Positions 49,018 through 57,044 of a DNA stretch of 64,000 nt are shown piece after piece. The notes under the pieces were generated by a model that worked only from the letters and a program-made list of their open reading frames with translations, ran no database searches and was not told the DNA's origin. Origin of the DNA: a virus; the IMG/VR virus record IMGVR_UViG_3300037116_000299, positions 62,001 to 126,000 of that record; one strand, 5' to 3'. Made by a program: the position numbers and the translations under genes. Each line of letters starts with the position of its first letter. The stretch's first letter is position 1.

Positions 49018-49496
49018 GCTGCTTTCACCTCCGGGTGAATTCCTGTGGGCTTGGACGGCGTAATCAAATACATCCAGCCTCCGATCTTCGAGGTAGGCCG
49101 GTAATGCTTGGAACCGAAGGTGTCCAGCACAAACCACTGGCCAACACCCTTCGCATCGTGGCCGCCGACCATCCACCCGGCGACGACAATGTCGTCGCCC
49201 GTGTACCAGATCCAGGCTAGCCGGTCCGGCATCGATGGCTTGAGCGGGCTTTGCAGGATGACATCGACCAGGCCCGCCTGGCGCTTGAATTCCTGCAGCT
49301 CCTGCTGATCGCAGTGATAACAGCCACGCTGAGGTACCGCGCTGGCCGTGGTGTAGTGGTGATCGGCGCTGTGCTCGCAGCCGTTGGTCCGGCCCAGCTC
49401 CTGGAGTTCATTCATGACGCGGCTGCGATTGGTATCGAGCCCGCGGTACTCAAGGCGCTTCGCCTCGGACTGTTGATTCACTTCCGTCCAGTTCAT
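49014..49496 (-). CDS. hypothetical protein
   Basis: 160 residues. CEHSADHHYTT and GCYHCDQQ suggest a zinc site; LAWIWYTGDDIVVAGWMVGG is a beta region. A weak P-box-like CTAGGGCACCCTTTG lies about 35 bp upstream. Confidence 0.75.
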   Translation of the reverse strand: MNWTEVNQQSEAKRLEYRGLDTNRSRVMNELQELGRTNGCEHSADHHYTTASAVPQRGCYHCDQQELQEFKRQAGLVDVILQSPLKPSMPDRLAWIWYTGDDIVVAGWMVGGHDAKGVGQWFVLDTFGSKHYRPTSKIGGWMYLITPSKPTGIHPEVKAA

Positions 49497-49676
49497 GATT
49501 TCCTTCCTTGGTTCAATTCGAGGAGCTAGGGCACCCTTTGCACAAGGCGCCCGAGAGGGTTGAGCCGATCACGGATCTCCGCTTCGTGGCTGTCTCTCTT
49601 GTCGCTCCAACACGGCCTGACATCTACGCGCATGCGCTATGCGCTCCGCCGACCGTGCATTCTCAATCTCGCGGCA

Positions 49677-49696
49677 GGGCTGGTTTTCACCAGCCC
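49677..49696 (-). terminator. hairpin in 49497-49796
   Basis: GGGCTGG and CCAGCCC arms, 6-nt loop (minus strand TGAAAA). The 300-bp gap otherwise shows only short frames without ribosome sites. Confidence 0.5.
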
Positions 49697-49796
49697 CACC
49701 TTGATGTCTGAAGACCCCGGGCAGTCCACGATCGGGATAGTTGTCCGGCACTCAATGTCCGGACTCCCTACGGTGAAGACTGTGGTTCCCTTCGCT

Positions 49797-50264
49797 TCAG
49801 ACTGCCGTGTTTATGGGCGTCTCGTTGAGCTGTTTTCGTGCCAGGGCAACCACAGCACGATACAGCGCATACTTCTCGTTGCAAGTCATGACCATGAGGC
49901 TGTGAGCTACCTTGCCTCGGGCGTACTCGGTGTCCTGTACCTCAGCCATAACGTCCGAGTCGTCGAACCAGAAGCGTTCGGACGGCAACGGGGGCAGGAT
50001 ACTCGCCGAAGGACTGGGCTGCAGCTTCCTGATCGCCTCGTCGTATCCCTCAAGCCGGGCAACACGTTGTCCGTTCTCGGAATCGGTGACCAGGGCTGTG
50101 AATTCTTCCAGACTGATGAGCTTCGCTTCGAACAGCTCGTGCCGCTGGTAGCGAACGAGGTCAGTCAGGCGCTGGGTCTGTTGCGCGAGATGCTCGATCG
50201 CGATGCCCATGTCCATACGCGGAGCCGTCTTCCACTCCTTTGCTAGCTGCAGATACTTGTCCAA
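49797..50264 (-). CDS. hypothetical protein
   Basis: 155 residues, mostly helical with a central acidic/aromatic loop (SERFWFDDSDVMAE). Not recognised. A P-box lies 200 bp upstream, beyond a 44-nt inverted repeat. Confidence 0.75.
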   Translation of the reverse strand: MDKYLQLAKEWKTAPRMDMGIAIEHLAQQTQRLTDLVRYQRHELFEAKLISLEEFTALVTDSENGQRVARLEGYDEAIRKLQPSPSASILPPLPSERFWFDDSDVMAEVQDTEYARGKVAHSLMVMTCNEKYALYRAVVALARKQLNETPINTAV

Positions 50265-50293
50265 TTGGGTCGCCCTTTCAGTTGAGTGCCTGG

Positions 50294-50337
50294 TATACGA
50301 GGCAGAAGCCTGTGCGGCAGACCAACTGCCTCGTATA
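50294..50337. repeat. 12-bp inverted repeat
   Basis: TATACGAGGCAG and CTGCCTCGTATA, perfect, 20-nt loop. Between the P-box at 50465 and the gene at 49797. Could be a leader hairpin or operator. The rest of 50265-50464 shows no supported gene. Confidence 0.6.
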
Positions 50338-50464
50338 TCAGGTCGTGTGCTTGGAGGTCCTGAGACATCTGCGCACCAGGATGGAAGCCGCGCGTCTCGA
50401 TCAGGACAGGTTGGGCGGGTGACTCCAAGCTGTGATCACCATATCGGTTGGCCGAAGCCAATCG

Positions 50465-50483
50465 AATAAGGTGAAACTACTAG
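50465..50483 (-). promoter_or_regulatory. P-box at 50465
   Basis: Minus-strand CTAGTAGTTTCACCTTATT, over the stop of the gene at 50480. Confidence 0.55.
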
Positions 50484-50716
50484 ACCCGTTGGAGATAGGA
50501 GTCACGAATCTCGTCGAGGGTGAACATGGTGCCACACCCTGTCTCGTCATCCCCACACACGAAGGGTGGAAAGAACTTCGCCGCACGCAGGTCAGTCATG
50601 TCGTCGAATCCGCATGCAGGGCATTGGAGCGTGTATTCGTAGGACTTCAGTTCCCGGCCGTCTTCCGGCGCGGGATAGACCATATTGAGGTCCTGGTTGT
50701 AGATCAGCTTGGCCAT
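50480..50716 (-). CDS. zinc-ribbon protein
   Basis: 78 residues from MAKLIYNQDLNMVY. LQCPACGFDDM and FVCGDDETGCG form a C-x2-C...C-x7-C site. Not recognised further. Confidence 0.72.
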   Translation of the reverse strand: MAKLIYNQDLNMVYPAPEDGRELKSYEYTLQCPACGFDDMTDLRAAKFFPPFVCGDDETGCGTMFTLDEIRDSYLQRV

Positions 50717-50723
50717 GATGTCC

Positions 50724-50969
50724 TTACGCTGCTGCTGCTGCTGGTGGTTGAGCGGCAAACAGCGGCCGCCGGGTGGTAATAAGCTCTGCCTTCAGGGCGC
50801 GGGAGCGCTTGACTTCAAAGTCAGCAGCTTCGTCACCCTTCAGCAAGATCGTCGTGGTGGGCGTGCCCACTCTTACAGTGTCCGGCGATCGAGCGATGTG
50901 CGAGCACATGTCCAGGTTGATGTCGACGTCGTGGCCATCGCTGCGACGCACCGTGATCCAGTTAGCCAT
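50724..50969 (-). CDS. hypothetical protein
   Basis: 81 residues: MANWITVRRSDGHDVDINLD and later RVGTPTTTILLKGD, beta-type; Ala/Pro tail. Not recognised. Confidence 0.7.
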   Translation of the reverse strand: MANWITVRRSDGHDVDINLDMCSHIARSPDTVRVGTPTTTILLKGDEAADFEVKRSRALKAELITTRRPLFAAQPPAAAAA

Positions 50970-50979
50970 GCAGGCCTCC

Positions 50980-51201
50980 TCAGGCTTTCAGCTCGGCCTT
51001 CAGCTCTGGCACCTTGGCCAGCTCCGCAGGGTCATTGGTCGCCAGCGTTCCAGCTGACTCCCAGGTGGACTTGTAGTTCTGGCTGGATTTCACCAGCAAG
51101 TGGATGCTGTCAGAACTGACCGCCAGCGAGCCCAGCCGCTGATTCGCATCGTTAGCGATCAGTTGCTTGATCTCGCGTTCGGTGTAGGTGATGGTGACCA
51201 C
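50980..51201 (-). CDS. hypothetical protein
   Basis: 73 residues: ITYTEREIKQLIANDANQRLG then a beta region and helical end. Resembles small plasmid/phage proteins with an RE-I-x-x-L-I start; not assigned. Confidence 0.7.
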   Translation of the reverse strand: MVTITYTEREIKQLIANDANQRLGSLAVSSDSIHLLVKSSQNYKSTWESAGTLATNDPAELAKVPELKAELKA

Positions 51202-51211
51202 GGTGTTCTCC

Positions 51212-51619
51212 TCATGCCGCCATTGGCATGTCTGTCGATTGTTCGGACTTGGCTTGCTTCCAGCAATGCAGGAAGCCGCCCTCGTGTTCGCCGGTCTTCA
51301 TGTCGATGGCAAAGATGCCCATGAAGATGAGAGCCTCCAGCGCGAAGCTAGACATGAAGGCGAAGCTGATGCCACTGAGCACGCCGATAACGGTGCGCAC
51401 CCAGGGGGTTTTGATCGGCCTGGTGATCCAGACCAAGAGCCACACGATAAGCAGGGCAGGCAGTACCGAGGCTGTCAGGAGTAAAACTAGCAGTTCCGTG
51501 ACGCTCTTCGATATAAGCCAAACCACTGACTTCTTCATGTAGCGCTTCCGATTGCGCCAGTACAGCCAGCCGCCGGCGAAGGCCAGCACGGCAGCCCAGA
51601 AGGCGATGACTGTTTTCAT
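51212..51619 (-). CDS. membrane protein
   Basis: 135 residues, four hydrophobic segments (VIAFWAAVLAFAGGWLYW, LLVLLLTASVLPALLIVWLL and two more). First of a string of tiny membrane proteins. Not recognised. Confidence 0.7.
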   Translation of the reverse strand: MKTVIAFWAAVLAFAGGWLYWRNRKRYMKKSVVWLISKSVTELLVLLLTASVLPALLIVWLLVWITRPIKTPWVRTVIGVLSGISFAFMSSFALEALIFMGIFAIDMKTGEHEGGFLHCWKQAKSEQSTDMPMAA

Positions 51620-51774
51620 GCCGCGACCTTCATAGTTTTCTCGTAGGCACGCACCCTCAGGCTGGTGGCCACAGACTGGATGCCAGCTGAGAACAGATTG
51701 ACCAGGCCGGCCAGGATCTGCACGCTGAGCAAGCCCACGATAACGACGCCGATCCAGAACAGGACGGTTTTCAT
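51616..51774 (-). CDS. 52-residue membrane protein
   Basis: MKTVLFWIGVVIVGLLSVQIL, then a basic tail. Coupled to neighbours by ATGA overlaps at both ends. Confidence 0.62.
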   Translation of the reverse strand: MKTVLFWIGVVIVGLLSVQILAGLVNLFSAGIQSVATSLRVRAYEKTMKVAA

Positions 51775-51908
51775 ACGTTCTCCGGGTTGGGGAAAGGGAT
51801 GAGGACGCCGAGCACCTGCTTGCGCAGGCTCACGGACATCCTGAGAGAGATGCACACGGCGGCGCCGAGTGCAATGATGAGGGTGAACAGGAAGATGAAG
51901 GCTTTCAA
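51771..51908 (-). CDS. 45-residue membrane protein (TTG start)
   Basis: LKAFIFLFTLIIALGAAVCI with a basic tail. Starts TTG inside the upstream TGA (TTGA). No better start in frame. Confidence 0.5.
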   Translation of the reverse strand: MKAFIFLFTLIIALGAAVCISLRMSVSLRKQVLGVLIPFPNPENV

Positions 51909-52249
51909 GGGATAATGAATGTTCCTGCACGATACTCGGCATGCAGCACAGCGATGATATCGCCGTGGCACTCGTGCATCGGCCTGCAAAAGCAGCCCAG
52001 CACGTCAGTCTCCCGAAGCGTCTTCAGCTTGGCCAGGAACTTGGTGCGGACTGCAGGTGGGATGACATGATCCCACGTAGTGCTCCCGCGTGCCCAGTTC
52101 TCGCAATAGGACACAGCGTCAGCAACGCAAAGGACCTGGACGTAGGCCTTAGTCTTGGACAGGGGCAGATGGGTGAACGGATTGCCCATGTCGGAGCCAC
52201 GACCGATGTAGACGGTGGATGGCTCACGTTTGCAGTGGACTACTTGCAT
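51905..52249 (-). CDS. DUF4326 protein
   Basis: 114 residues. STVYIGRGSDMGNPFTHL and VLGCFCRPMHECHGDIIAVL are the two DUF4326 blocks (IGRG..WGNPF, C.C.P..CHGDV). Function unknown; common in phages. Start at 52249 (AAGGAGAACCT). Confidence 0.85.
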   Translation of the reverse strand: MQVVHCKREPSTVYIGRGSDMGNPFTHLPLSKTKAYVQVLCVADAVSYCENWARGSTTWDHVIPPAVRTKFLAKLKTLRETDVLGCFCRPMHECHGDIIAVLHAEYRAGTFIIP

Positions 52250-52308
52250 AGGTTCTCCTTCCGCTTGCACTTTGGACACTGACAGTTCGTTGGATGAATC
52301 TTGCGCAT
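52240..52308 (-). CDS. 22-residue Cys peptide
   Basis: MRKIHPTNCQCPKCKRKENL, with AGGAG upstream and the next gene's start inside its end. Three cysteines; possible leader for 51905-52249. Confidence 0.4.
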   Translation of the reverse strand: MRKIHPTNCQCPKCKRKENLCK

Positions 52309-52315
52309 GACTCTC

Positions 52316-52489
52316 CTACTGCAGGTACAGCCGAATGGCTGATCGCTTGACTACTGAATCCGTGGGCTCATTGAGCAACTTGAATGCGATCTCTGCGTCT
52401 TTGGCGAGATCAAACGTGGCGATGGACGTGGTGACGGCGGGAACATTCCGGCCCGTGATGATGAACGTGGTGATGAGCAACTGAAACAT
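52316..52489 (-). CDS. 57-residue protein
   Basis: MFQLLITTFIITGRNVPAVT, a hydrophobic start, then a mixed domain. GGAGAACCAC precedes. Not recognised. Confidence 0.55.
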   Translation of the reverse strand: MFQLLITTFIITGRNVPAVTTSIATFDLAKDAEIAFKLLNEPTDSVVKRSAIRLYLQ

Positions 52490-52507
52490 GTGGTTCTCCA
52501 GATGGGC

Positions 52508-52535
52508 CCTGCTCGCACCACCTGATGCGAGCAGG
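52508..52535 (-). terminator. hairpin after 52553-52768
   Basis: CCTGCTCGC and GCGAGCAGG arms, 10-nt loop, following the stop at 52553. No clear T-run. Confidence 0.55.
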
Positions 52536-52552
52536 TTATTCAGGGATGCGGA

Positions 52553-52768
52553 CTACGCTGCTTGAGCGGTGTCCGCTGCAGGCTTCGACGCGAACAGCGA
52601 GGTCAGATACTGACCGAACTTGGCCGCGGTGGCCTTGGCTTTGGTGGGGATGGCCTTGAACATGGCCAGGTCAGACTTCTTGCCTTCGTCCTTGCGAACG
52701 AAGAGGTAGATGCCGCCCGTGAGAACAACTGCGAGGACCAGCGTGATGAATCCGAAGATCAGTTTCAT
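52553..52768 (-). CDS. 71-residue membrane protein
   Basis: MKLIFGFITLVLAVVLTGGI, then a Lys/Ala-rich tail. Part of the tiny membrane protein series. Confidence 0.65.
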   Translation of the reverse strand: MKLIFGFITLVLAVVLTGGIYLFVRKDEGKKSDLAMFKAIPTKAKATAAKFGQYLTSLFASKPAADTAQAA

Positions 52769-52798
52769 GGTGATGCTCCTGGTGTTGGATTTGTGGTG

Positions 52799-52960
52799 CT
52801 AAGCCGCGCGCTGTTTGCGCCCCGGGTGACGAAACGTGCAAAGTAATTCGTAGGTGGTGTATCCAAAGAACAGGATGCAGAAGCAGGCAGCGATGAACTG
52901 CGCCAGTCTGACCGTCCCAATGAAGATCAGGCCGAGAATGGCCAGGATCGTTAGTTTCAT
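52799..52960 (-). CDS. 53-residue membrane protein
   Basis: MKLTILAILGLIFIGTVRLA and FIAACFCILFFGY, two helices, with a basic end. Overlaps its upstream neighbour by four bases. Confidence 0.62.
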   Translation of the reverse strand: MKLTILAILGLIFIGTVRLAQFIAACFCILFFGYTTYELLCTFRHPGRKQRAA

Positions 52961-53304
52961 GCCGCTCCTCTCAGAATGGTCTTGGTGTGCTCCTTGCTGA
53001 TCTTCCGCTGGCGTAGCGGCAGATACGCAAACAACATGGCCACATTGAAGATGGTGTTGCCCAGTGCGAAGATCACAGCGTTGGCTGAGGTGATGCCGTG
53101 GATCGCAAAGTTGATGGCCTCCAGCCCGAGCAGGCTGAGGCTCTTGTTCTTGTTCATCCAGGCGAGGGTCTGCTCCTTGCGCTTAGTGGGAACGAACCGT
53201 TTGAGGATCGGGATCTTGTCGATCTTGAGAAAGGCCGACCAGGCGAAGGCTCCGACGCCGACGCCGGCGATGGCAGAGCCTGAGTTGGATGGAGTGAGGA
53301 TCAT
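52957..53304 (-). CDS. 115-residue membrane protein
   Basis: From MILTPSNSGSAIAGVGVGAF; three hydrophobic stretches separated by basic loops (FVPTKRKEQ). Not recognised. Confidence 0.68.
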   Translation of the reverse strand: MILTPSNSGSAIAGVGVGAFAWSAFLKIDKIPILKRFVPTKRKEQTLAWMNKNKSLSLLGLEAINFAIHGITSANAVIFALGNTIFNVAMLFAYLPLRQRKISKEHTKTILRGAA

Positions 53305-53480
53305 GCAGCCACCTGCTTGCTTGGGATCCAGCTGGCACGCAAGCGTGCCTTCCGTTCCCTGTACTTGGTCTTGGCATAGCTGACCAGCCACTCGCCGGTA
53401 TAGAACCCGACGACGTAGCAGATGCCCCAGGCAAAGCCCAGGCCCATGAAGTACAGAATTGCGAGGACTTTACTCATCAT
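53301..53480 (-). CDS. 59-residue membrane protein
   Basis: SKVLAILYFMGLGFAWGICY and a very basic C-terminus (KTKYRERKARLRA). ATGA overlaps with both neighbours. Confidence 0.62.
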   Translation of the reverse strand: MMSKVLAILYFMGLGFAWGICYVVGFYTGEWLVSYAKTKYRERKARLRASWIPSKQVAA

Positions 53481-53680
53481 GCGGGTGTCGCCTCCTGACG
53501 TTTGCGTTCTTCGTAGCGGTTCATCTCGCCACGCGTTTTGAACCAGAGACTGGCTCGTTCACCGTTGACCATGCAGATCTGGGTGTGCTCGAGCATCTTG
53601 ACGATGAACTCGGCGCGCCAGACCAGCCAGAGCAGGACAGCGCCTGCAGCCAGCGCACATGCAGCCATGATCTTGGTCAT
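53477..53680 (-). CDS. 67-residue membrane protein
   Basis: MTKIMAACALAAGAVLLWLV then a basic/aromatic soluble part. Coupled on both sides. Confidence 0.65.
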   Translation of the reverse strand: MTKIMAACALAAGAVLLWLVWRAEFIVKMLEHTQICMVNGERASLWFKTRGEMNRYEERKRQEATPA

Positions 53681-53829
53681 GACGCATCCTCCTGAAGCTG
53701 GCGATCGAAGTAACTATCGATCCAGCCAGCCACAATGGAGGTGATTTTCAGAGTCGTCCAGTAGATGACGTAGATCACACATCCTACCGGCAGCGCGATC
53801 ATGCAATAGAGCCTGAGGAAGTCGATCAT
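53677..53829 (-). CDS. 50-residue membrane protein
   Basis: MIDFLRLYCMIALPVGCVIY, one to two helices. Coupled on both sides. Confidence 0.6.
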   Translation of the reverse strand: MIDFLRLYCMIALPVGCVIYVIYWTTLKITSIVAGWIDSYFDRQLQEDAS

Positions 53830-54161
53830 GTGAACAACCTCACGGTCGAGCTAATCGGTTTCTGGCCAGGCCAGCGCTTGCGGATGGCGATGAGTGCCAG
53901 GTGCTCGAACGCCTTCGAGTTCACCAGCCAGCGTGAGCACGAGACCGTCCAGCTTGCCACGCGTGCCTGCCACTTGGTGGCCGAGCCCGCTTGCCTGCGC
54001 AGCCGTTCATCCACGATCGGGATGTGATGTTGAGCACCACCTGCACCGTAGATCAAGATCTCCCGGTCCCGTTTGGGATTGTGAGACTTGCGACGGAGCA
54101 GGATGGCGCTCCAGAAGCCGACCTCATACGAAGGGATCAGCCATAGCAGCCAGAGTGGCAT
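53826..54161 (-). CDS. basic membrane-anchored protein
   Basis: 111 residues from MPLWLLWLIPSYEVGFWSAI (AAGGAGGGCTT). One or two N-terminal helices, then a long basic domain. Not recognised. Confidence 0.65.
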   Translation of the reverse strand: MPLWLLWLIPSYEVGFWSAILLRRKSHNPKRDREILIYGAGGAQHHIPIVDERLRRQAGSATKWQARVASWTVSCSRWLVNSKAFEHLALIAIRKRWPGQKPISSTVRLFT

Positions 54162-54178
54162 AAGCCCTCCTTTCAGGC

Positions 54179-54655
54179 CTAGTGAAGCGGTGTGTGGGTC
54201 AGGATGTGAACCATCCAGCTGTGGCTGGCGCTGATGACGCCTGAAGCCATACCGATGATGGTCAGGAACAGACCACCACCAATTAGCGTGCCCAGGATCT
54301 TGAGACCCGGGGACATGGGCCTGGCGGAGATGGTGAGAGCGTGCAGCTCCGCGAGCGCGGGCGCCTGCGCCTCCACCTCTGCACGGGTAACCCCGTACTT
54401 GGTGCAATACTTGTCGATGCGTTCGAAGGCCTTCTTCTCCAGCTCCGCGAATACGGGATTGCCGGCGGCCTTGCCCTTGGCCTTGTGACCGTTGGCGGTC
54501 TCGATGATCTTGGCCAGCTCGGCCTCGAGAGACTCCTTGGCGTTGTTCTGACGCCAGCCTTTGAGACTGGTGCCAATACCACGCACGCTCAGCTTGAGCT
54601 TGCCGGACAGCTTGTCGCCCCAGTATGTGGGCTCAACGTAGGTGTTTTCTGCCAT
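54179..54655 (-). CDS. membrane protein with helical domain
   Basis: 158 residues from MAENTYVEPTYW (GGAGATATTCTC). Soluble helical N-domain, one C-terminal hydrophobic segment (LIGGGLFLTIIGMASGV). P-box about 50 bp upstream. Confidence 0.7.
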   Translation of the reverse strand: MAENTYVEPTYWGDKLSGKLKLSVRGIGTSLKGWRQNNAKESLEAELAKIIETANGHKAKGKAAGNPVFAELEKKAFERIDKYCTKYGVTRAEVEAQAPALAELHALTISARPMSPGLKILGTLIGGGLFLTIIGMASGVISASHSWMVHILTHTPLH

Positions 54656-54682
54656 GAGAATATCTCCTTGTTCCAAACTAAA

Positions 54683-54704
54683 AGCCCCGGGGTTAGCCGG
54701 GGCT
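54683..54704 (-). terminator. intrinsic terminator
   Basis: AGCCCCGG and CCGGGGCT arms, loop CTAACC on the minus strand, then TTTAGTTT. Directly overlaps the end of a P-box, so transcription would start and the previous transcript stop within 40 bp. Confidence 0.75.
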
Positions 54705-54720
54705 CAGGTGAACTACTTAG
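54703..54720 (-). promoter_or_regulatory. P-box before 54179-54655
   Basis: Minus-strand CTAAGTAGTTCACCTGAG. Its 3' end runs into the terminator stem, which argues that the terminator is for upstream transcripts or that initiation occurs before the hairpin. Confidence 0.55.
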
Positions 54721-54726
54721 GCCTGG

Positions 54727-54999
54727 TCACCCAGGCTCAGTAGTAGGTGGCAGGATCCTTGGCGATGGTTGGCGCTTGGATGCTGCCTTGTCGGTCGTGC
54801 CTGCCTCTTTGTAGGCCTTGCACTGTTGGACAAACTCAATGATGGATCGAATGTTGGCCTGCGTACAGCGCACGCTCCCCATCACGTAAGACTCGATGTT
54901 GGTCATGCGGTCCATCGAACCCATCTCAGCGAGCGCCCCTTCCAAACGAAGGGACGCTGCTTCAAGCTCTTCAGACATCTTGACCAGGTTGACTGCCAT
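54727..54999 (-). CDS. hypothetical helical protein
   Basis: 90 residues, helical with a Pro-rich end. Overlaps the upstream stop by one base. Not recognised. Confidence 0.7.
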   Translation of the reverse strand: MAVNLVKMSEELEAASLRLEGALAEMGSMDRMTNIESYVMGSVRCTQANIRSIIEFVQQCKAYKEAGTTDKAASKRQPSPRILPPTTEPG

Positions 55000-55622
55000 T
55001 AGGCCGCAACCTCTTCTGGCATCAGCTCAGACGCCGGTGCGCTCTTGCCACAGCACGCATCGCCGCAGCCCTCGGAGCAGCCACCGTCACCGCAACACGG
55101 TTTGGGGCAGTCCTCGGAGCTGGCGGTGAACGCGCCGGCAAACTCACCTTCGAGATCCAGGGCCTGATCCTCGGGCACGATTGTGCTCGGATCGATGCCG
55201 CGTTCCTTGAGCTTCTCGACTTCCATCAATGCCTGCTGTTCGAGAGCAAACTCTCCGATCAGGGCGGTGACGGCATTGTTGAACTCTTCCTCGGACTCGG
55301 GCTTGGCCGGGTCCAGGTTGACCAGGCGGGTGCAAGCGGACTTGAGCGCGCGGATGATCATGTTGGTCTGCTGTTCCAGGCCATTGATCTGGTTGAGAAT
55401 GGCATCGCTGACCACCTCGTGAGCCTCGGGCTCGACCGTTACCTTGCAGCCAACGAACCGGCCATCAGTTGCGGTGATGTTCTCAAGCATCTCGTTCGCT
55501 GCCTTGCGGGCCGCTGCACGGTTGCCAATGGTCAGAGCGGGCGGCTGAAAGGTGCTCACCTTGCCGTCCTTGACAACCTTGGCAATGAATGTCCAACGGC
55601 GAATCTTGTTCTGTACTGACAT
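54999..55622 (-). CDS. protein with Cys-rich tail
   Basis: 207 residues. An alpha/beta N-domain, a helical middle and then CPKPCCGDGGC and CGDACCGKS, about eleven cysteines in 25 residues, metallothionein-like in look. Not recognised. Confidence 0.72.
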   Translation of the reverse strand: MSVQNKIRRWTFIAKVVKDGKVSTFQPPALTIGNRAAARKAANEMLENITATDGRFVGCKVTVEPEAHEVVSDAILNQINGLEQQTNMIIRALKSACTRLVNLDPAKPESEEEFNNAVTALIGEFALEQQALMEVEKLKERGIDPSTIVPEDQALDLEGEFAGAFTASSEDCPKPCCGDGGCSEGCGDACCGKSAPASELMPEEVAA

Positions 55623-55651
55623 GAATCCTCCTGAGGCGTGCTCAGATCTGG

Positions 55652-56110
55652 TTAGGCCTTATCAGGCGGGCAATTGGTGAGAAACAGGACGACTTCAGTG
55701 CAGCGTCGCTTCAGCAGGCCGCGTATAACCTTGAGGCCGGCATGGCACCAGCTGTGCATCTCATACGCTGCTTCAGTAAAGCGTCCCGCCTTCAGCAGGC
55801 GCAGCAGCGTTGAGGTAGCGAAGGCCTCCGTGCCATCGTTGTAGATCCAGTCCACCAGAGAGTCATACTGCTCCTGGTGAATGGATACAGAGGTCAGAAC
55901 CAAGGTGTCGACGGCGTGCTCTGCATAGCCAACGTCCGTGACCAGTAGCTCCGCACCCTCGGGCTGTTCAATTCCATTCGGGTAAGATTCACCGGGAAGT
56001 AGGTCGTGACCGTAGCCAATGGACATCTTGCCCTTGGCGTCCGGTGTAGCGAAGCGCTTGAATCCTTCGTTGCCTTGGATCAGTGCGAATCCTGCAGGTG
56101 ACGTTTTCAT
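55652..56110 (-). CDS. T4-type lysozyme (GH24)
   Basis: 152 residues. Catalytic E in NEGFKRF (about 16), IGYGHDL with the D, and the T at LLVTDVGY; LLRLLKAGRFTEAAYEMHSW and GLLKRRCTEVVLFL complete the muramidase fold. Cuts peptidoglycan at lysis. No signal or anchor, so it needs a holin; several small membrane proteins nearby are candidates. Start 56110 is preferred because a hairpin lies between it and the next upstream ATG (56185). Confidence 0.87.
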   Translation of the reverse strand: MKTSPAGFALIQGNEGFKRFATPDAKGKMSIGYGHDLLPGESYPNGIEQPEGAELLVTDVGYAEHAVDTLVLTSVSIHQEQYDSLVDWIYNDGTEAFATSTLLRLLKAGRFTEAAYEMHSWCHAGLKVIRGLLKRRCTEVVLFLTNCPPDKA

Positions 56111-56146
56111 GGTCCCAGCATGCAGCGCCAGGTGAATGTACCAAAG

Positions 56147-56166
56147 GCCGGGGCTTTCACCCCGGC
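56147..56166 (-). terminator. hairpin before lysozyme
   Basis: GCCGGGG and CCCCGGC arms, then CCTTTGG. A weak P-box-like GTACATTCACCTGG lies between it and the lysozyme ATG. In 56167-56376 no gene is supported; GGAGGT followed by a four-codon frame occurs at about 56200. Confidence 0.5.
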
Positions 56167-56376
56167 TCCTGGCTGAGGAGTTCATTAGCGGCTCTTCATA
56201 AGCGTACCTCCGTTGGCAAGCGTGCCAACTACCGGTTTCATGGACGGGACCGGCTCCCGACCTGCACTCGTGATCTCTCGTCCGAACATGCAGGGTGATT
56301 CCACACAGACTGGTGGCGATGAAACTGAATGCGGTCGACACGCTATCCGTGATGCGACCAGTCCGCTTACTCTTTG

Positions 56377-56610
56377 TTACCTGTGTCTCCACTTGCTTCG
56401 CTGGTCATCATTTGAAGTGGCGACCAGGGTCCAATTCCCTGTGCCAAATCTTCGATGCGAAGGGCATACGGCCAGTGTGGCCGTAACAGGTTCCGAACGA
56501 AGCGTAACCGGAACCGTCCCCAACTTCATTGTGTCCGTGATGTCCCACCGGTCCCACACCGCGAGTGCGAGTGCGAGCAGGAACCACAGACAGAGATCAA
56601 TCAGGCGCAT
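56377..56610 (-). CDS. 77-residue membrane protein
   Basis: MRLIDLCLWFLLALALAVWD then a beta/charged tail. GGGGTATTC precedes. Confidence limited by the unusual tail and position. Confidence 0.5.
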   Translation of the reverse strand: MRLIDLCLWFLLALALAVWDRWDITDTMKLGTVPVTLRSEPVTATLAVCPSHRRFGTGNWTLVATSNDDQRSKWRHR

Positions 56611-56629
56611 GAATACCCCGATCCACCAG

Positions 56630-56938
56630 TTAGGCCTTGCGGTGAGCCTTGTTCGCAGCCTTGCGGCGGTTGCCGCGCGAGCGTTGCGAAACCTTGGACT
56701 TGCCGTTGGTGCATTTGAACTGACGTGGACGGCCGCCGCCGCCGGACGGCGTTGCAGCCTCGATGGATGGCATGCCGGCGCCAAGCGAACTGGCGAGGGC
56801 GGTGAGTACAGCAGCTGAGTTCATGTCGTCTTCTTTCTTGAGTTCGATGACGCGTTGAGATGCTTCCAGAATGCCTGGCAGGAGGGTGCCAACCAAAGCT
56901 GCATTGGTAGCCACCAGGACGCGCCGTTTGGTATCCAA
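56630..56938 (-). CDS. basic-tail protein
   Basis: 102 residues. N-terminal hydrophobic helix, glycine-rich middle, C-terminus RGNRRKAANKAHRKA. Could bind nucleic acid. P-box about 65 bp upstream. Confidence 0.65.
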   Translation of the reverse strand: MDTKRRVLVATNAALVGTLLPGILEASQRVIELKKEDDMNSAAVLTALASSLGAGMPSIEAATPSGGGGRPRQFKCTNGKSKVSQRSRGNRRKAANKAHRKA

Positions 56939-57004
56939 AATGACCCTTCCTGACCCGCTGGTTACCGGGTTGAGACAAGTTTGCCTATACTAGAGCGGGA
57001 AAAC

Positions 57005-57023
57005 AGTAGGGTGAAAACCGTAG
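57005..57023 (-). promoter_or_regulatory. P-box before 56630-56938
   Basis: Minus-strand CTACGGTTTTCACCCTACT. Good CACCCTA core, first half weaker. Confidence 0.55.
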
Positions 57024-57044
57024 TTCCACTCCAAAAGCTCCAGT

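Noticed and set aside
49569-49751. 60-codon minus frame in the 49.5-49.8 kb gap
   Set aside because: GTG start without ribosome site, crosses a hairpin, low-quality sequence.
50243-50461. 72-codon minus frame after the P-box
   Set aside because: TTG start without ribosome site, and it contains the 12-bp inverted repeat; no protein-like features.
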